Shown: positions 1 through 8,570 of the stretch, piece after piece | Layout: each line of letters opens with the position of its first letter | How positions within the stretch are numbered: position 1 is the first letter of the stretch | NCBI GenBank assembly: GCA_020722725.1 | Contig: DYKG01000019.1 | Coordinates: 1 to 61,122, forward strand | Length of the DNA: 61,122 bases | Direction: 5' to 3' | From: Candidatus Methylomirabilis sp. | GTDB taxonomy: Bacteria; Muiribacteriota; Ozemobacteria; Ozemobacterales; Ozemobacteraceae | Made by a program: the position numbers and the translations under genes | Notes under the pieces: model-generated | Database searches by the model: none | Told to the model about the DNA's origin: nothing | What the model saw: the letters and a program-made list of their open reading frames with translations, nothing else

Positions 1-1
1 T

Positions 2-2488
2 TTTACCGGCGGCAAAAAAGGTTCTGCTTATCTGATCGTTATCGGTGCGATTTCAGTTTTAACCATTGTCGCCATATTTTTTCTTAGAGCTAACACTTCA
101 AAAAGATTCACCACCAGAATGATGAGCGACGAAAAAAAGGCTGAGGCTCTTGCTGAATCAGCCGTTGACCTGGTTATGGGTTACCTTCGCGAAAAAATGA
201 ATGACCCGGCAAGCGAAGACTATTACCTGCCATTCCGGTTTCCCTGTGAGCTGAAAAAAGACAATCTCGGTGATAGTTCGGGCAAGAATATCCCTCTTGA
301 AATTGACCCTTATAAAAATCCAATCCTAGAACTTGAAGGAAGCACATCGGCGCTTGAGCCTCTTGAATACATTATTACTGAATTGGGTGGCCCGGATAAT
401 GTCAAACTGAAGGTTTCGGTAAAAGTCCCTTATGCAGAGGCTTTCAGCTCTAAAAAGAATGGCTATGATGTGGTAGGGGTCAGTGAAAGATCAAAACAGG
501 CCAAAGGAGCTTCGGCACAATTTTATGATTCGGTCACCAATCTTACCTCCGGCAGTTCCGATGGCTCGCTGAGCTCGGTTAATAGCGACTGGAAGCTGGA
601 TTTCAAGCTGCCGAACCACACTTATCAGCAGAAGCATAAAGTTCACCTCCCTGAAGCGCCTGGTTGGGCGATCAAACGTGATGACGTTGTGGTAACCCGC
701 ATGGAGCCATATGACACCTCGCTTTTCGTTCACGGCGACCTCTATATCCACGTTGATGCGATCGTAAAGGAAGTCAAAATCTTCCCTGATGACGAAAACG
801 GCAGCATGACCATTGATGTTATGGAAAAAATAGCCGAATACGTTGGTGCCGAGAAAAAGGCCGATGGCACATTTGAATTGCTCACCATGGAATCATTGCG
901 TGATCAGGCAATGAAAGGCGATCACAATTCGACCGGATTAACCTGGCAGGCTTCAGAACTTATCGATCAAATAGAAAGCGCTTGGTCTGCACTTCCTGAT
1001 CCAATAAAAACCCTGATTAAAGCCGACCCTTATGGCAGCAAGCCGCAGGTAGTCGAAAAAACCGGGGTTTTATCGATAAAAGCTGAGGTAGAATACTGGC
1101 CCAATGGTCCGACCGGCAGGAAAATAGTGAGAACTCTCATTGCCAATAAGCCTTTCAAGGTTTCTGACATTCAGCCTCCCGCACCAGAATATTCATTCTT
1201 TGTGGCAAATTCCAATCTTCTTTTTGAGGATGATGACAACCCGCTGGGAGTCAGTCTTGGCGGTGCAATCAACTGGTCACCGGCTTATTCCGTGGCTTCA
1301 ATCTGCATTCATAACCTGCTTGATGGTGAATATGAAACGATGAATGGGTTGCAGGGTTCTACAGGCGGCGGCGGAGCTAAATCTCAGGTTCCTGGTATGG
1401 TTAGAATCAATTCAAGAAGCGAAATGAAAATCAATACCTATCTTGGAACAAAAGAGCAGCCTTACCTTACAGAATTCAACGCCCTGGTTCACCGGGCGGC
1501 AATCTCGAATTACAAGGTTTTGCCCACTTTTAAATGGAATGACAGTCCGTCTCCTTCATCTCAATACGAGGTTCATTTTCCCGTCATTAAAGAGACCTCT
1601 TTATCAAGTGACTGGCCCTGTACCGGGGTTAAAAACATGCTGAATTTTCTTTCTCTTTGCGATGCACTTGAGGGACCATCGCAGTTTTTTGGGAAATGCT
1701 TCATGGAATACCCGCTTGGTATGGTGGTTGAAGCTCCTCTTAAACAGAAATACGGCACAACCATTATTCAGGTCAAGCCCATCGGCAAATCTGGTTCTCC
1801 CTACGATTTTTCTGAAATCAGAATTAAGTATATCAATAAAGAAAGAAAATATGGCATTGAAAGCAAGCCCGGCTACTCATCGGTGTCTGAATGGTCGCCA
1901 GACAGCCAGGATTGCAAACCGGCCAATGTTTACAGTCTGCTCCAGTATGCCAAAAAAGCGACGCATTTTTATGAAGGAGAAGGCCAGTTCTGGGCTGATA
2001 GCGGAAGATTCACCGGAGGTGTTTTCAATTGTACCGGTGTGACTTATATCAAGGGCGGGTTGACCATTGGAGAAGAATTCAGAGTGTGTGGCCAAGGTAT
2101 TCTGGTCGTGAAAGACACCATCGAAATTAAGGCCAATGTTTTGCGTGAGAAAGACGCGTCTGGAAATGACGCGGTTTTCACTTTGATGTCACGGGCCGGA
2201 TTCCTGGATATTGGCGGTTCCTGCGAGAGAATTGAGGCGAGCTGTTACTCTAATTATTCTCCAGTTATATCAAAAACCGAAAAACTTGAAATCAATGGTA
2301 ACCTTGTTGTGAACGAATTTGACCGTGGCGATGTTGATTATCTCGAAGTAAACTACAACTCCGCCGCCTGCCGGGTCAGTCCGTTATCAGTTATGAGAGA
2401 TGTTGGCAAATTCGATCCGAAGAGGTATATTGTATCGGTAGCTGACAACTGGACCAGCTATAAATTTGAAAAACTTCAGGCAGATTGA
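2..2488 (+). CDS. PilX-like giant pseudopilin-associated protein, 5'-partial
   Basis: The reading frame is open from the first bases of the window, so the gene starts upstream; 828 residues are visible. An internal ATG at 119 should not be taken as the start, because the upstream codons encode a hydrophobic helix (about residues 9-28) preceded by Gly-Gly-Lys-Lys-Gly-Ser and followed by a polar helix, the layout of PilX-type minor pilin N-termini. The C-terminal half has short cysteine-containing segments and a run of beta-strand-like sequence. It shares motifs (PPAPxYSFF, QYAKKATxxYE, VFTLM, DPKRY) with the 905-residue protein at 20255-22972, so the two are paralogues. Its stop overlaps the next pseudopilin gene. 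The likely role is a minor or tip component of a type IV pilus-like or type II secretion-like filament; that is inferred from position and architecture. Confidence 0.8.
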   Translation, partial: FTGGKKGSAYLIVIGAISVLTIVAIFFLRANTSKRFTTRMMSDEKKAEALAESAVDLVMGYLREKMNDPASEDYYLPFRFPCELKKDNLGDSSGKNIPLEIDPYKNPILELEGSTSALEPLEYIITELGGPDNVKLKVSVKVPYAEAFSSKKNGYDVVGVSERSKQAKGASAQFYDSVTNLTSGSSDGSLSSVNSDWKLDFKLPNHTYQQKHKVHLPEAPGWAIKRDDVVVTRMEPYDTSLFVHGDLYIHVDAIVKEVKIFPDDENGSMTIDVMEKIAEYVGAEKKADGTFELLTMESLRDQAMKGDHNSTGLTWQASELIDQIESAWSALPDPIKTLIKADPYGSKPQVVEKTGVLSIKAEVEYWPNGPTGRKIVRTLIANKPFKVSDIQPPAPEYSFFVANSNLLFEDDDNPLGVSLGGAINWSPAYSVASICIHNLLDGEYETMNGLQGSTGGGGAKSQVPGMVRINSRSEMKINTYLGTKEQPYLTEFNALVHRAAISNYKVLPTFKWNDSPSPSSQYEVHFPVIKETSLSSDWPCTGVKNMLNFLSLCDALEGPSQFFGKCFMEYPLGMVVEAPLKQKYGTTIIQVKPIGKSGSPYDFSEIRIKYINKERKYGIESKPGYSSVSEWSPDSQDCKPANVYSLLQYAKKATHFYEGEGQFWADSGRFTGGVFNCTGVTYIKGGLTIGEEFRVCGQGILVVKDTIEIKANVLREKDASGNDAVFTLMSRAGFLDIGGSCERIEASCYSNYSPVISKTEKLEINGNLVVNEFDRGDVDYLEVNYNSAACRVSPLSVMRDVGKFDPKRYIVSVADNWTSYKFEKLQAD

Positions 2489-2925
2489 TGAAACGAAGCG
2501 CTTTTACTCTTGTGGAAGTATTGGTTGCAGCGGTTATTTTTGTTATTGCTGCGGTTCCGATTTATTATGCTATTGCCGGAGGTGCCGGCCGGGGAATTGA
2601 AACCTCAAAACTATCAATGGCCAGAAAGATTCTCGAGTCTTTCCGCGAAGAAATAATGTCAAAAACTTATGATGAAATCAAGCCAATGGTGCCAGCTGGG
2701 GCCGATTTTGGCAAGCTTGACGGCGGTTATCCCAAAACTTTGACGGACGTGCTCGAATTTCAGAGACAATTCAAGGATTTTGACTTCCAGCCCAAAGCAA
2801 GGTTTAACCCGACCCGCAATACGGTTATTGAATTCATGGCTTCAGTAACTTGGACTAGAGCCGATGGAAGCAAGCATCCCGAAGAAAAACTCGCTTTTGT
2901 GATGGTCGGAAAAAATGCCCCTTAA
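2488..2925 (+). CDS. Type IV prepilin-like minor pseudopilin (PilV/GspI-like)
   Basis: This 145-residue protein has a prepilin-type N-terminus: a short basic leader (MKRSA), then FTLVEVLVAA with the conserved Glu at +5 and a single hydrophobic helix. The start chosen is the ATG at 2488, whose A is the last base of the upstream TGA (TGATG overlap); a TTG one codon earlier is less likely. The residue before the predicted cleavage point is Ala, where class III prepilin peptidase sites normally have Gly, so processing may be inefficient or altered. It is the second gene of a three-gene cassette, translationally coupled on both sides. It probably inserts into a pseudopilus; its substrate or filament is unknown. 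Confidence 0.82.
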   Translation: MKRSAFTLVEVLVAAVIFVIAAVPIYYAIAGGAGRGIETSKLSMARKILESFREEIMSKTYDEIKPMVPAGADFGKLDGGYPKTLTDVLEFQRQFKDFDFQPKARFNPTRNTVIEFMASVTWTRADGSKHPEEKLAFVMVGKNAP

Positions 2926-3523
2926 TGAGACTAAAAGAGGTTTCTCGCTTATAGAACTGCTGGTTGCGTCAGTCATAACCATAGCCATTTCTGGGGGGAT
3001 TTTTTCCGTGATGAACTCGGCCAGGAGTGCTGCTTCTCTGGCCCGGGCCAAAGAAGATGCAAAGCAGATGGCGGAACAGGCTCTGAAATATCTGCAGAAG
3101 GATATTGCCATCTCTCATGCGATAATAGACAAGAATGAGATCATTGAAGGCAAGCCCAAAGCAACTTTATCTTTCACCGACAACGGCGACAGCTGGGAAA
3201 TGAAGATTCCCAAAGTTGAAGATGCCGAGGGAATGGCCGACGATTATGTTGATGTCAAATATGCTCTCAGGGGCAACAAGCTTTTCCGCGAGGGTGGGGT
3301 TGAAGACAAGACCAAGCTGGTAGCCAGCAACATAAGCAAACTGGAATTTTTTGTTTTAAGCCAGGAGCAGGTTTCAATCGAAATTCAGACCGAGGTCGTT
3401 CCTTCGGGGCAGAGTCAGCCGGTTCACCACGATCAGAAGGTTCTGGTAACCATCAGAGAAGCTGTAACCGGCAATATCGACGAAAGATGGAAAACCTCTG
3501 AAGAAGTTATTTCCAACTATTAA
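2915..3523 (+). CDS. Prepilin-like pseudopilin (PilW/GspJ-like)
   Basis: This 202-residue protein has a canonical prepilin leader ending in KRG, followed by FSLIELLVAS (Gly at -1, Phe at +1, Glu at +5) and a hydrophobic helix, then a long amphipathic helix and a beta-rich C-terminal domain. The ATG at 2915 overlaps the end of the preceding gene by 11 bases, so the genes are coupled. It is the last gene of the cassette; no gene follows on this strand before the window turns to the opposite strand at 4028. Its order (giant PilX-like, PilV-like, PilW/GspJ-like) matches the cassette at 20255-24915. A minor pseudopilin role is inferred from the leader and context. Confidence 0.82.
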   Translation: MPLNETKRGFSLIELLVASVITIAISGGIFSVMNSARSAASLARAKEDAKQMAEQALKYLQKDIAISHAIIDKNEIIEGKPKATLSFTDNGDSWEMKIPKVEDAEGMADDYVDVKYALRGNKLFREGGVEDKTKLVASNISKLEFFVLSQEQVSIEIQTEVVPSGQSQPVHHDQKVLVTIREAVTGNIDERWKTSEEVISNY

Positions 3524-3973
3524 AATCATGTAGTGCCAGATTTTATGCTGAACAAACTGTTTCCCGATTTTGTCGTCACGCCTTGCTTGTGTCCAGACGG
3601 TGATCGGCGCAGCCATTATGGAATTTTAAAACAATCGTTTGTAAGATTTTTTGCCAAAAAAGCTCTCACTAAGGCACAAAGCACACAAAGGGTTTCGAAA
3701 AAAGCAAATCTCTGTGCCATTTTTGCCTTAGAGTCTCGCGAGATGAATTACGAATCACAGAAGAGATTAGTGGGGTGGGGCTGTCCCATAGGAAATAGTT
3801 TTGCAAATTTGTCATGCCCCGACTTGATCGGGGCATCTCAAGATCGGCCTTAAATAATTATCGCCCAATTATCCTACTTGTTGCAAATTCCAGGTCGAGA
3901 TGAAACATTTGGTTTAACCGTGTTGCCCCTTATTAACATTTTTGTTAATGAAAATTTTGCAAAGAAAAGAAAA
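3524..3973. other. Intergenic region with repeat-like sequence, no convincing gene
   Basis: About 450 bases between convergent genes. A 106-codon open frame on the plus strand (3533-3853) has no ribosome site, no recognisable domain and low-complexity content, so I do not call it. The stretch near 3661-3690 carries a CACAAAG-rich motif (AAGGCACAAAGCACACAAAG) of a kind often seen in dispersed non-coding repeats. A perfect inverted repeat lies at 3814-3836 and a small one (ATTAACA, TTTT, TGTTAAT) at 3932-3949. Confidence 0.5.
3814..3836. repeat. REP-like perfect inverted repeat
   Basis: ATGCCCCGA, a five-base loop CTTGA, then TCGGGGCAT: nine perfectly paired bases. It sits between convergent genes and has no T-tract on either side, so it is unlikely to be a terminator. 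Its compact G/C-rich palindrome resembles REP-type elements. Copy number elsewhere in the genome is unknown. Confidence 0.55.
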
Positions 3974-3995
3974 GCCCCCGCAAAACTGCGGGGGC
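3974..3995 (-). terminator. Rho-independent terminator of the secreted repeat-protein gene
   Basis: On the minus strand GCCCCCGC pairs perfectly with GCGGGGGC across a six-base loop and is followed by a T-rich run (TTTTCTTTTCTTT). It lies about 30 bases past the stop at 4028. Confidence 0.9.
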
Positions 3996-4027
3996 CTTAG
4001 CTTTTAGGCTTTAAACCGAGTTAACGA

Positions 4028-5884
4028 TTATTTGCCGCTTTTGGTTTTCAGGGCTTCGAATTCAGCCTTGGCTTTATTCATTTCCTGGGCAACCTTCATC
4101 GCATCAGCCTGGCGGCCTTTGCTCAGCATATCGTTATACAGTTTATAGAGTTCCTGATACTTGGCTTCAGCAAGCTGCAGTTCAGAATCATAAGAACCCA
4201 TCGGAGCTGCATTACCGGCGATGGTGATTTCGGGAGCCAGAGCGCCAGAAACCGGGATTTCAGCTCCACCGGCTACTGAGCCGATAGATACCGGGCCGGA
4301 AACGTCAGCTACAGGAGCGCCACCGAAAGGATTTGAGCCAACCGGCATGCCAATTGAACCGTAGCTGGTTTTGCCTTTGCCGAACAGGCCGGCCAGTTTG
4401 TGAGCAGCCCAGTTACCCAGCATACCACCGGCGATACCACCAATGATGGTGCCGAAGGGCGGGAAGATCATTGAGCCGAGCATTGCGCCTGCGGTTGAAC
4501 CAACGGTCTGACCAGCAACGCCAACCCAGTCGATTTGTTTGAAAGCTTCGCGGATTGAGAAGCGGCCGTTTTTCAGGTCACCAGCAAGGTAAGCGCCTAC
4601 TGAACCACCGACGATTGAACCGAAGGTAGGAGCAAGGGCTGAGAGAACACCACCGACAACCGGAACAGCTGACAGGAAGGGCACGAAGAATGAACCAGCG
4701 GCTGCACCGGTTACTGAACCAACAACGCCACCGGCGAATTCGGCAGATACAACGGTTTTAACAGCTTTTTTCAGGCTGGGTTTTTCACCACGCATCATCT
4801 GGGTTGCAAGATCAACACCAACTGTGATACCAGCGGTCATCAGAATGTTCTTGGCGCTGAAACCTGATTTCAGGCTGTCTTTAACGTTCTGAACGCCCTG
4901 GCCGGTCATGGCTTTGCCAGTTTCATAACCAGATTTGAATTTGGTGACGGTTTTGTCTTTGAGTTTTGAGAAGAAGCCCTGCTTGTCAGCTTTGGCAACA
5001 GAACCGTTTCCCTGAGAGGCCTGTGAGGCATCCTGAGAAGCCTGTACTGAACCCTGGCTGGTCTGTCCACTCTGTTCAGAAGTCTGACCGGTTTGTGAAG
5101 ACTGTTCAGAAGACTGGCCGCTCTGTGAGCTCTGTTCAGATGACTGACCGGTCTGAGAAGACTGTTCAGAAGACTGGCCGCTCTGTGAGCTCTGTTCAGA
5201 TGATTGACCGGTTTGTGAAGACTGTGAACTGTCGCTGCTTGAGCCTTTTGTTGCAGAAGATCCTTTACCTTTGAAAAGGTTGGCGATTCTGTCTTTGGCA
5301 CCTTTCAGGAAGTTGCCGATTTTGCTGCCAGTTGATTTTACGACATCGCCAACTTTACCGGCTCCGGTTTTTACGCCGTCAACGGTTTTGTTGCCGAAGT
5401 TCTGACCACTGGCTTTGCCAGAATTGAAGCTGTCTTTGATTTTTGCGCCGTATTCGCTGATTTCATTCTTGATCCAGCTGCCAGATTTGGCACCGCTCTG
5501 AGCGGCTGCTGAAGAATCAGCGGGGTTAATGGCGACAGAACTGGTGTCAACACTGGGTGATACGTTAGTCGCGGCCTGAGCAGAAGAACCGGCGGCAGTT
5601 GCTGCTGCGGTAGAACCGGCACTGTTGCCACCGAAAACCAGATTCATGTACTGACTCATTTCGAGAGCCATCGGTTTGCCATCAACGTAGCGAACGTTGT
5701 AATGAGTAGTCATGGGACCCTGTTTCACAGTTACCCACTGACCGGGGGTTACGTTGATGCTTTCGCCACCAACATTTACTTTGATGCCACTGTAGGCTGC
5801 CATCAGAGGTGCTTCCAGAACGATGCTGGCCAGCATGACGACACACAACAGTTTGCACAATACCTTGAGAGTGCTGTTCCTCAT
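4028..5884 (-). CDS. Secreted Gln/Ser-rich repeat protein with glycine-zipper segments
   Basis: The 618-residue protein starts with a signal peptide (basic MRNSTLK, hydrophobic core, likely cleavage after PLMA near residue 29). Next come an Ala/Ser-rich stretch and a Gly/Lys-rich region (about 130-215). A tandem low-complexity repeat of Ser, Gln, Glu, Thr and Gly (about 220-290) follows. A Gly/Ala-rich hydrophobic region (about 345-510) looks like glycine-zipper membrane-inserting sequence. The C-terminal 50 residues form a charged coiled coil. AGGAG lies just upstream of the ATG, and a strong terminator follows the gene. It is monocistronic. I do not recognise the family. The architecture suggests an outer-surface or envelope-associated structural protein, but this is inference only. 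Confidence 0.8.
   Translation of the reverse strand: MRNSTLKVLCKLLCVVMLASIVLEAPLMAAYSGIKVNVGGESINVTPGQWVTVKQGPMTTHYNVRYVDGKPMALEMSQYMNLVFGGNSAGSTAAATAAGSSAQAATNVSPSVDTSSVAINPADSSAAAQSGAKSGSWIKNEISEYGAKIKDSFNSGKASGQNFGNKTVDGVKTGAGKVGDVVKSTGSKIGNFLKGAKDRIANLFKGKGSSATKGSSSDSSQSSQTGQSSEQSSQSGQSSEQSSQTGQSSEQSSQSGQSSEQSSQTGQTSEQSGQTSQGSVQASQDASQASQGNGSVAKADKQGFFSKLKDKTVTKFKSGYETGKAMTGQGVQNVKDSLKSGFSAKNILMTAGITVGVDLATQMMRGEKPSLKKAVKTVVSAEFAGGVVGSVTGAAAGSFFVPFLSAVPVVGGVLSALAPTFGSIVGGSVGAYLAGDLKNGRFSIREAFKQIDWVGVAGQTVGSTAGAMLGSMIFPPFGTIIGGIAGGMLGNWAAHKLAGLFGKGKTSYGSIGMPVGSNPFGGAPVADVSGPVSIGSVAGGAEIPVSGALAPEITIAGNAAPMGSYDSELQLAEAKYQELYKLYNDMLSKGRQADAMKVAQEMNKAKAEFEALKTKSGK
5056..5225 (-). repeat. In-frame tandem repeat encoding Ser-Gln-Glu-rich units
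   Basis: A roughly 30-base unit, alternating between two variants to give a 60-base higher-order period, is repeated across this stretch of the secreted protein gene. The encoded ten-residue units alternate between QSSEQSSQTG and QSSEQSSQSG. Near-identity of the 60-base copies suggests recent slippage or recombination, and unit number may differ between strains. Confidence 0.8.
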
Positions 5885-6070
5885 ACGTTTAACTCCTAAA
5901 GATTTGATTTACCCGAGTTAATTCACGGCCCGATAAACCCGATTCAACAGCACTGACCTACCCGAAAGTGCAGTAGAATCGCATTTTTTAAGGGTGTACC
6001 CATCACCCTTGTTTCCAATTATAACAAAGGATCTAAAAACCGCAAGATCCCGATTAAAAAAAATAAAAAA

Positions 6071-6093
6071 AGAGCTGCCATTCAGGCAGCCCT
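6071..6093 (-). terminator. gdhA terminator
   Basis: On the minus strand AGGGCTGCC pairs with GGCAGCTCT (one G-U) around a five-base loop, followed by a seven-base T run. It begins 15 bases past the gdhA stop. Confidence 0.9.
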
Positions 6094-6107
6094 TTTTAAA
6101 TATTCGC

Positions 6108-7445
6108 TTAAACGATACCCTGGTCGAGCATGGCGTTGGCAACTTTCATGAAGCCGGCAACGTTGGCACCCTTAATGTAGTTCACGCGGCCATCTTTTTC
6201 CTTGCCGTATTTTACGCAGGCTTCGTGAATAGAATGCATGATCTGCTTGAGTTTGGCATCAACTTCTTCAGTTGTCCAGTTAAGGCGCATGCTGTTCTGG
6301 GTCATTTCCAGGCCGGAAACTGCGACACCGCCAGCGTTAACTGCTTTGCCCGGGGCAAACAGCATTTTTTCGGTGGCAAGTTTCGCTGCTCCAGCAGTGC
6401 AACCCATATTAGAAATTTCAAGAATCATGCGGCAACCATTACTGATAAGCTTCTTGACATCATCTTCATTGCATTCATTCTGGGTGGCGCACAGTAAAGC
6501 ATAGTCGCATTTGACGCCCCATGGCTTCTGACCCTTGAAAAATTTGGCTTTGGGGAATTTTTTGACATAATCTTCTGCCTGGTCATTGCATGAAGCGCGC
6601 ATATCAAGCAGATATTCACATTTTTCTTCGTTGAACCCTTCTTCATCAAGAACATAACCATCCGGGCCACTAATAGTTATGACCCTGGCACCGAGCTCGA
6701 CAAGTTTTTTGATGGTGCCCCAGGTAACGTTGCCAAAGCCCGAGCATACAACGGTCTTGCCCTTGAATTCTTCACCAATGCGCTTGAGCACGTCAATGCC
6801 GAAATAAACGGCACCAAAACCGGTGGCTTCGGGTCTGATCAAACTGCCACCCCAGGTTGAACCCTTACCGGTGAGAACACCGGTAAATTCGCTGCGCAAT
6901 CTTTTATACTGGCCAAACAAATAACCGATTTCGCGGCCGCCTACGCCGATATCGCCGGCGGGAACATCGGTGTCAGGGCCAACATGGCGGAAAAGTTCAG
7001 TCATGAAAGACTGGCAGAATTTCATAATTTCGTTATCAGAGCGACCCTTCGGGTTGAAATCGGAACCACCCTTGCCGCCGCCCATAGGCAGAGTGGTAAG
7101 GGAGTTTTTGAAAATCTGTTCGAAGCCCAGGAATTTGAGAATTGAAAGGGTAACACTGGGATGAAATCTCAAGCCGCCTTTATAGGGTCCGATGGCGCTG
7201 TTAAATTGAACGCGATAACCCTTGTTTACTTGTACTTCACCCTTGTCATCGACCCAGGGAACTCTGAACATAACAACGCGTTCGGGTTCGACAATTCTTT
7301 CAAGAATTTTGTTCTTAACCATCTTCGGATTGCTGGTGTAGGTGTCCCAGATTGTTTCTACAACTTCATGAACTGCCTGATGAAATTCAGGTTCGTTCGG
7401 GTTTTTGGCTTTCACCATGTCCATGAATTCGGCGATGCTCTTCAT
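6108..7445 (-). CDS. gdhA: NADP-type glutamate dehydrogenase
   Basis: GdhA reductively aminates 2-oxoglutarate to glutamate, or the reverse, linking nitrogen and carbon metabolism in the cytoplasm. The 445-residue protein aligns along its length with the hexameric bacterial family (usual length 445-450). It has the substrate-binding region RVQFNSAIGPYKGGLRF, the catalytic lysine segment LPMGGGKGGSDF, PAGDIGVG, and the Rossmann segment SGFGNVTWG. I chose the ATG at 7445 because AAAGGAA precedes it at good spacing and it matches the family N-terminus. An ATG at 7496 would add 17 unsupported residues and lies at the predicted transcription start. The gene is monocistronic, with its own promoter and terminator. 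Confidence 0.96.
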   Translation of the reverse strand: MKSIAEFMDMVKAKNPNEPEFHQAVHEVVETIWDTYTSNPKMVKNKILERIVEPERVVMFRVPWVDDKGEVQVNKGYRVQFNSAIGPYKGGLRFHPSVTLSILKFLGFEQIFKNSLTTLPMGGGKGGSDFNPKGRSDNEIMKFCQSFMTELFRHVGPDTDVPAGDIGVGGREIGYLFGQYKRLRSEFTGVLTGKGSTWGGSLIRPEATGFGAVYFGIDVLKRIGEEFKGKTVVCSGFGNVTWGTIKKLVELGARVITISGPDGYVLDEEGFNEEKCEYLLDMRASCNDQAEDYVKKFPKAKFFKGQKPWGVKCDYALLCATQNECNEDDVKKLISNGCRMILEISNMGCTAGAAKLATEKMLFAPGKAVNAGGVAVSGLEMTQNSMRLNWTTEEVDAKLKQIMHSIHEACVKYGKEKDGRVNYIKGANVAGFMKVANAMLDQGIV

Positions 7446-7502
7446 ACTCAAATTCCTTTCTAAACTGTTTTGTAATTCCATGAACTCTTGGTTCATAGGG
7501 GC

Positions 7503-7531
7503 AAAATAGCACGACTGCTAAAAGTACTCAA
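7503..7531 (-). promoter_or_regulatory. Predicted sigma70-type promoter of gdhA
   Basis: On the minus strand TTGAGT (7526-7531) and TATTTT (7503-7508) are separated by exactly 17 bases. Transcription would begin near 7496, giving a leader of about 50 bases before the ATG at 7445. Confidence 0.6.
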
Positions 7532-7573
7532 TTATTTTTTCAAAAAAAGAAAAAATTTAAGTTTTGCTTGGAA

Positions 7574-8539
7574 TTACCATGAAGAAAGGTTTTTATTGCC
7601 ATCACTGCCTAGTAAAAACCTTTGAGAAAAAGCAGCTACCGGCTGTTGAAAGAACATGGCGATTAGAAGTGGTATGCTGGCCTCTATGGGTAGATGGCCT
7701 GTGGCAATTACCAGTCCACAGCTGGTATTTCGAATGCCAATACTGAATATGCAGGTTTTCTTAATGGGGTCGGTAAACTTTAACTGGTGAGCAATCAGCC
7801 AGCCAAGGAAAAAGCCGGCGCATACCTGAATAAATACCAGTGCCAGCAGGGCAGGTGCAGCATTGACCATTTCTGATGCCGTTGCTTTAGCGGTTGCAAC
7901 GTTGACCACAATGACCCCACACAGGCAGACCGAGGAAAACGGGCCAAGATAGGGAATGAATCGTTTGTGAAATCCACCAGAAGTAAGGTCGTGAATGGTC
8001 AGAGCGAGCATCGACGGAATAACGATCATCATCAGAAGACCCTTCATTATTGCCGGATAATTTATTTCTACGCCATGGCCAATAAATACATAAAGAACCG
8101 ATGATACCACCAGAGGACTCAACAGAGTGTCCAGGGTCGCAGAAGTCAATGATAGAGCCACGTCGCCATCAGTCATGCCTGACCAGATAACCGAAGTAAT
8201 TCCTACCGGCAGTGCTGCCGCAAGAATAAAGCCGGTTACCAGAGCAGGATTGTGGGGAAAGCCAAGATGGCCAAGAAGCTGCGCGAAAATCGGCATCAGA
8301 ATGTGCTGCAGCAATATTATGCAAAGCAATGAAAGCGGGTTTTTAAAAATATTTTTGAGATCTTTCCAGCTGGTTTTAATGGCGGTTATGAAGGTCATGA
8401 AGCCGAACATGAGCGGAACCGCATTGCGGAAATTGCTGTAATAGTCGTTGTAAAGCCAGCCCAGCAGCATGGAAAACAGCATGAAATAAATCATGTTGCG
8501 GCCGAAGAAAAGGTTGAGGCTTTCGCCAAGCTTTTTCAT
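7574..8539 (-). CDS. Bile acid:sodium symporter family (BASS/SBF) transporter
   Basis: A 321-residue integral membrane protein with about nine or ten hydrophobic helices spread evenly along its length. The central segment ALPVGITSVIWSGMTDGD, then LTSATLDTLLSPLVV, is characteristic of the BASS/SBF fold, as is GIRNTSCGLVIA near the C-terminus. The family couples inward sodium movement to uptake of organic anions such as bile acids, pantoate, pyruvate or 2-keto acids; the substrate here cannot be told. It is read in the same direction as gdhA but lies upstream of that gene's promoter, so it is a separate unit. The ribosome site is weak (A-rich). Confidence 0.85.
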   Translation of the reverse strand: MKKLGESLNLFFGRNMIYFMLFSMLLGWLYNDYYSNFRNAVPLMFGFMTFITAIKTSWKDLKNIFKNPLSLLCIILLQHILMPIFAQLLGHLGFPHNPALVTGFILAAALPVGITSVIWSGMTDGDVALSLTSATLDTLLSPLVVSSVLYVFIGHGVEINYPAIMKGLLMMIVIPSMLALTIHDLTSGGFHKRFIPYLGPFSSVCLCGVIVVNVATAKATASEMVNAAPALLALVFIQVCAGFFLGWLIAHQLKFTDPIKKTCIFSIGIRNTSCGLVIATGHLPIEASIPLLIAMFFQQPVAAFSQRFLLGSDGNKNLSSW

Positions 8540-8570
8540 TTTTTGCGGTAATTAAAAGAATGTTTGAATA

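Noticed and set aside
119-121. ATG at 119 as the start of the first gene
   Set aside because: The frame is open to the window edge and encodes the expected hydrophobic helix upstream of it.
3533-3853. 106-codon plus-strand open frame in the intergenic region
   Set aside because: No ribosome site, no recognisable domain, and it overlaps repeat-like sequence and a palindrome.
4966-5274. Frames opposite and alongside the Ser/Gln repeat, one with repeated RSVSSVQ-like units
   Set aside because: The periodicity comes from the DNA repeat; only the frame with a signal peptide and terminator is credible.
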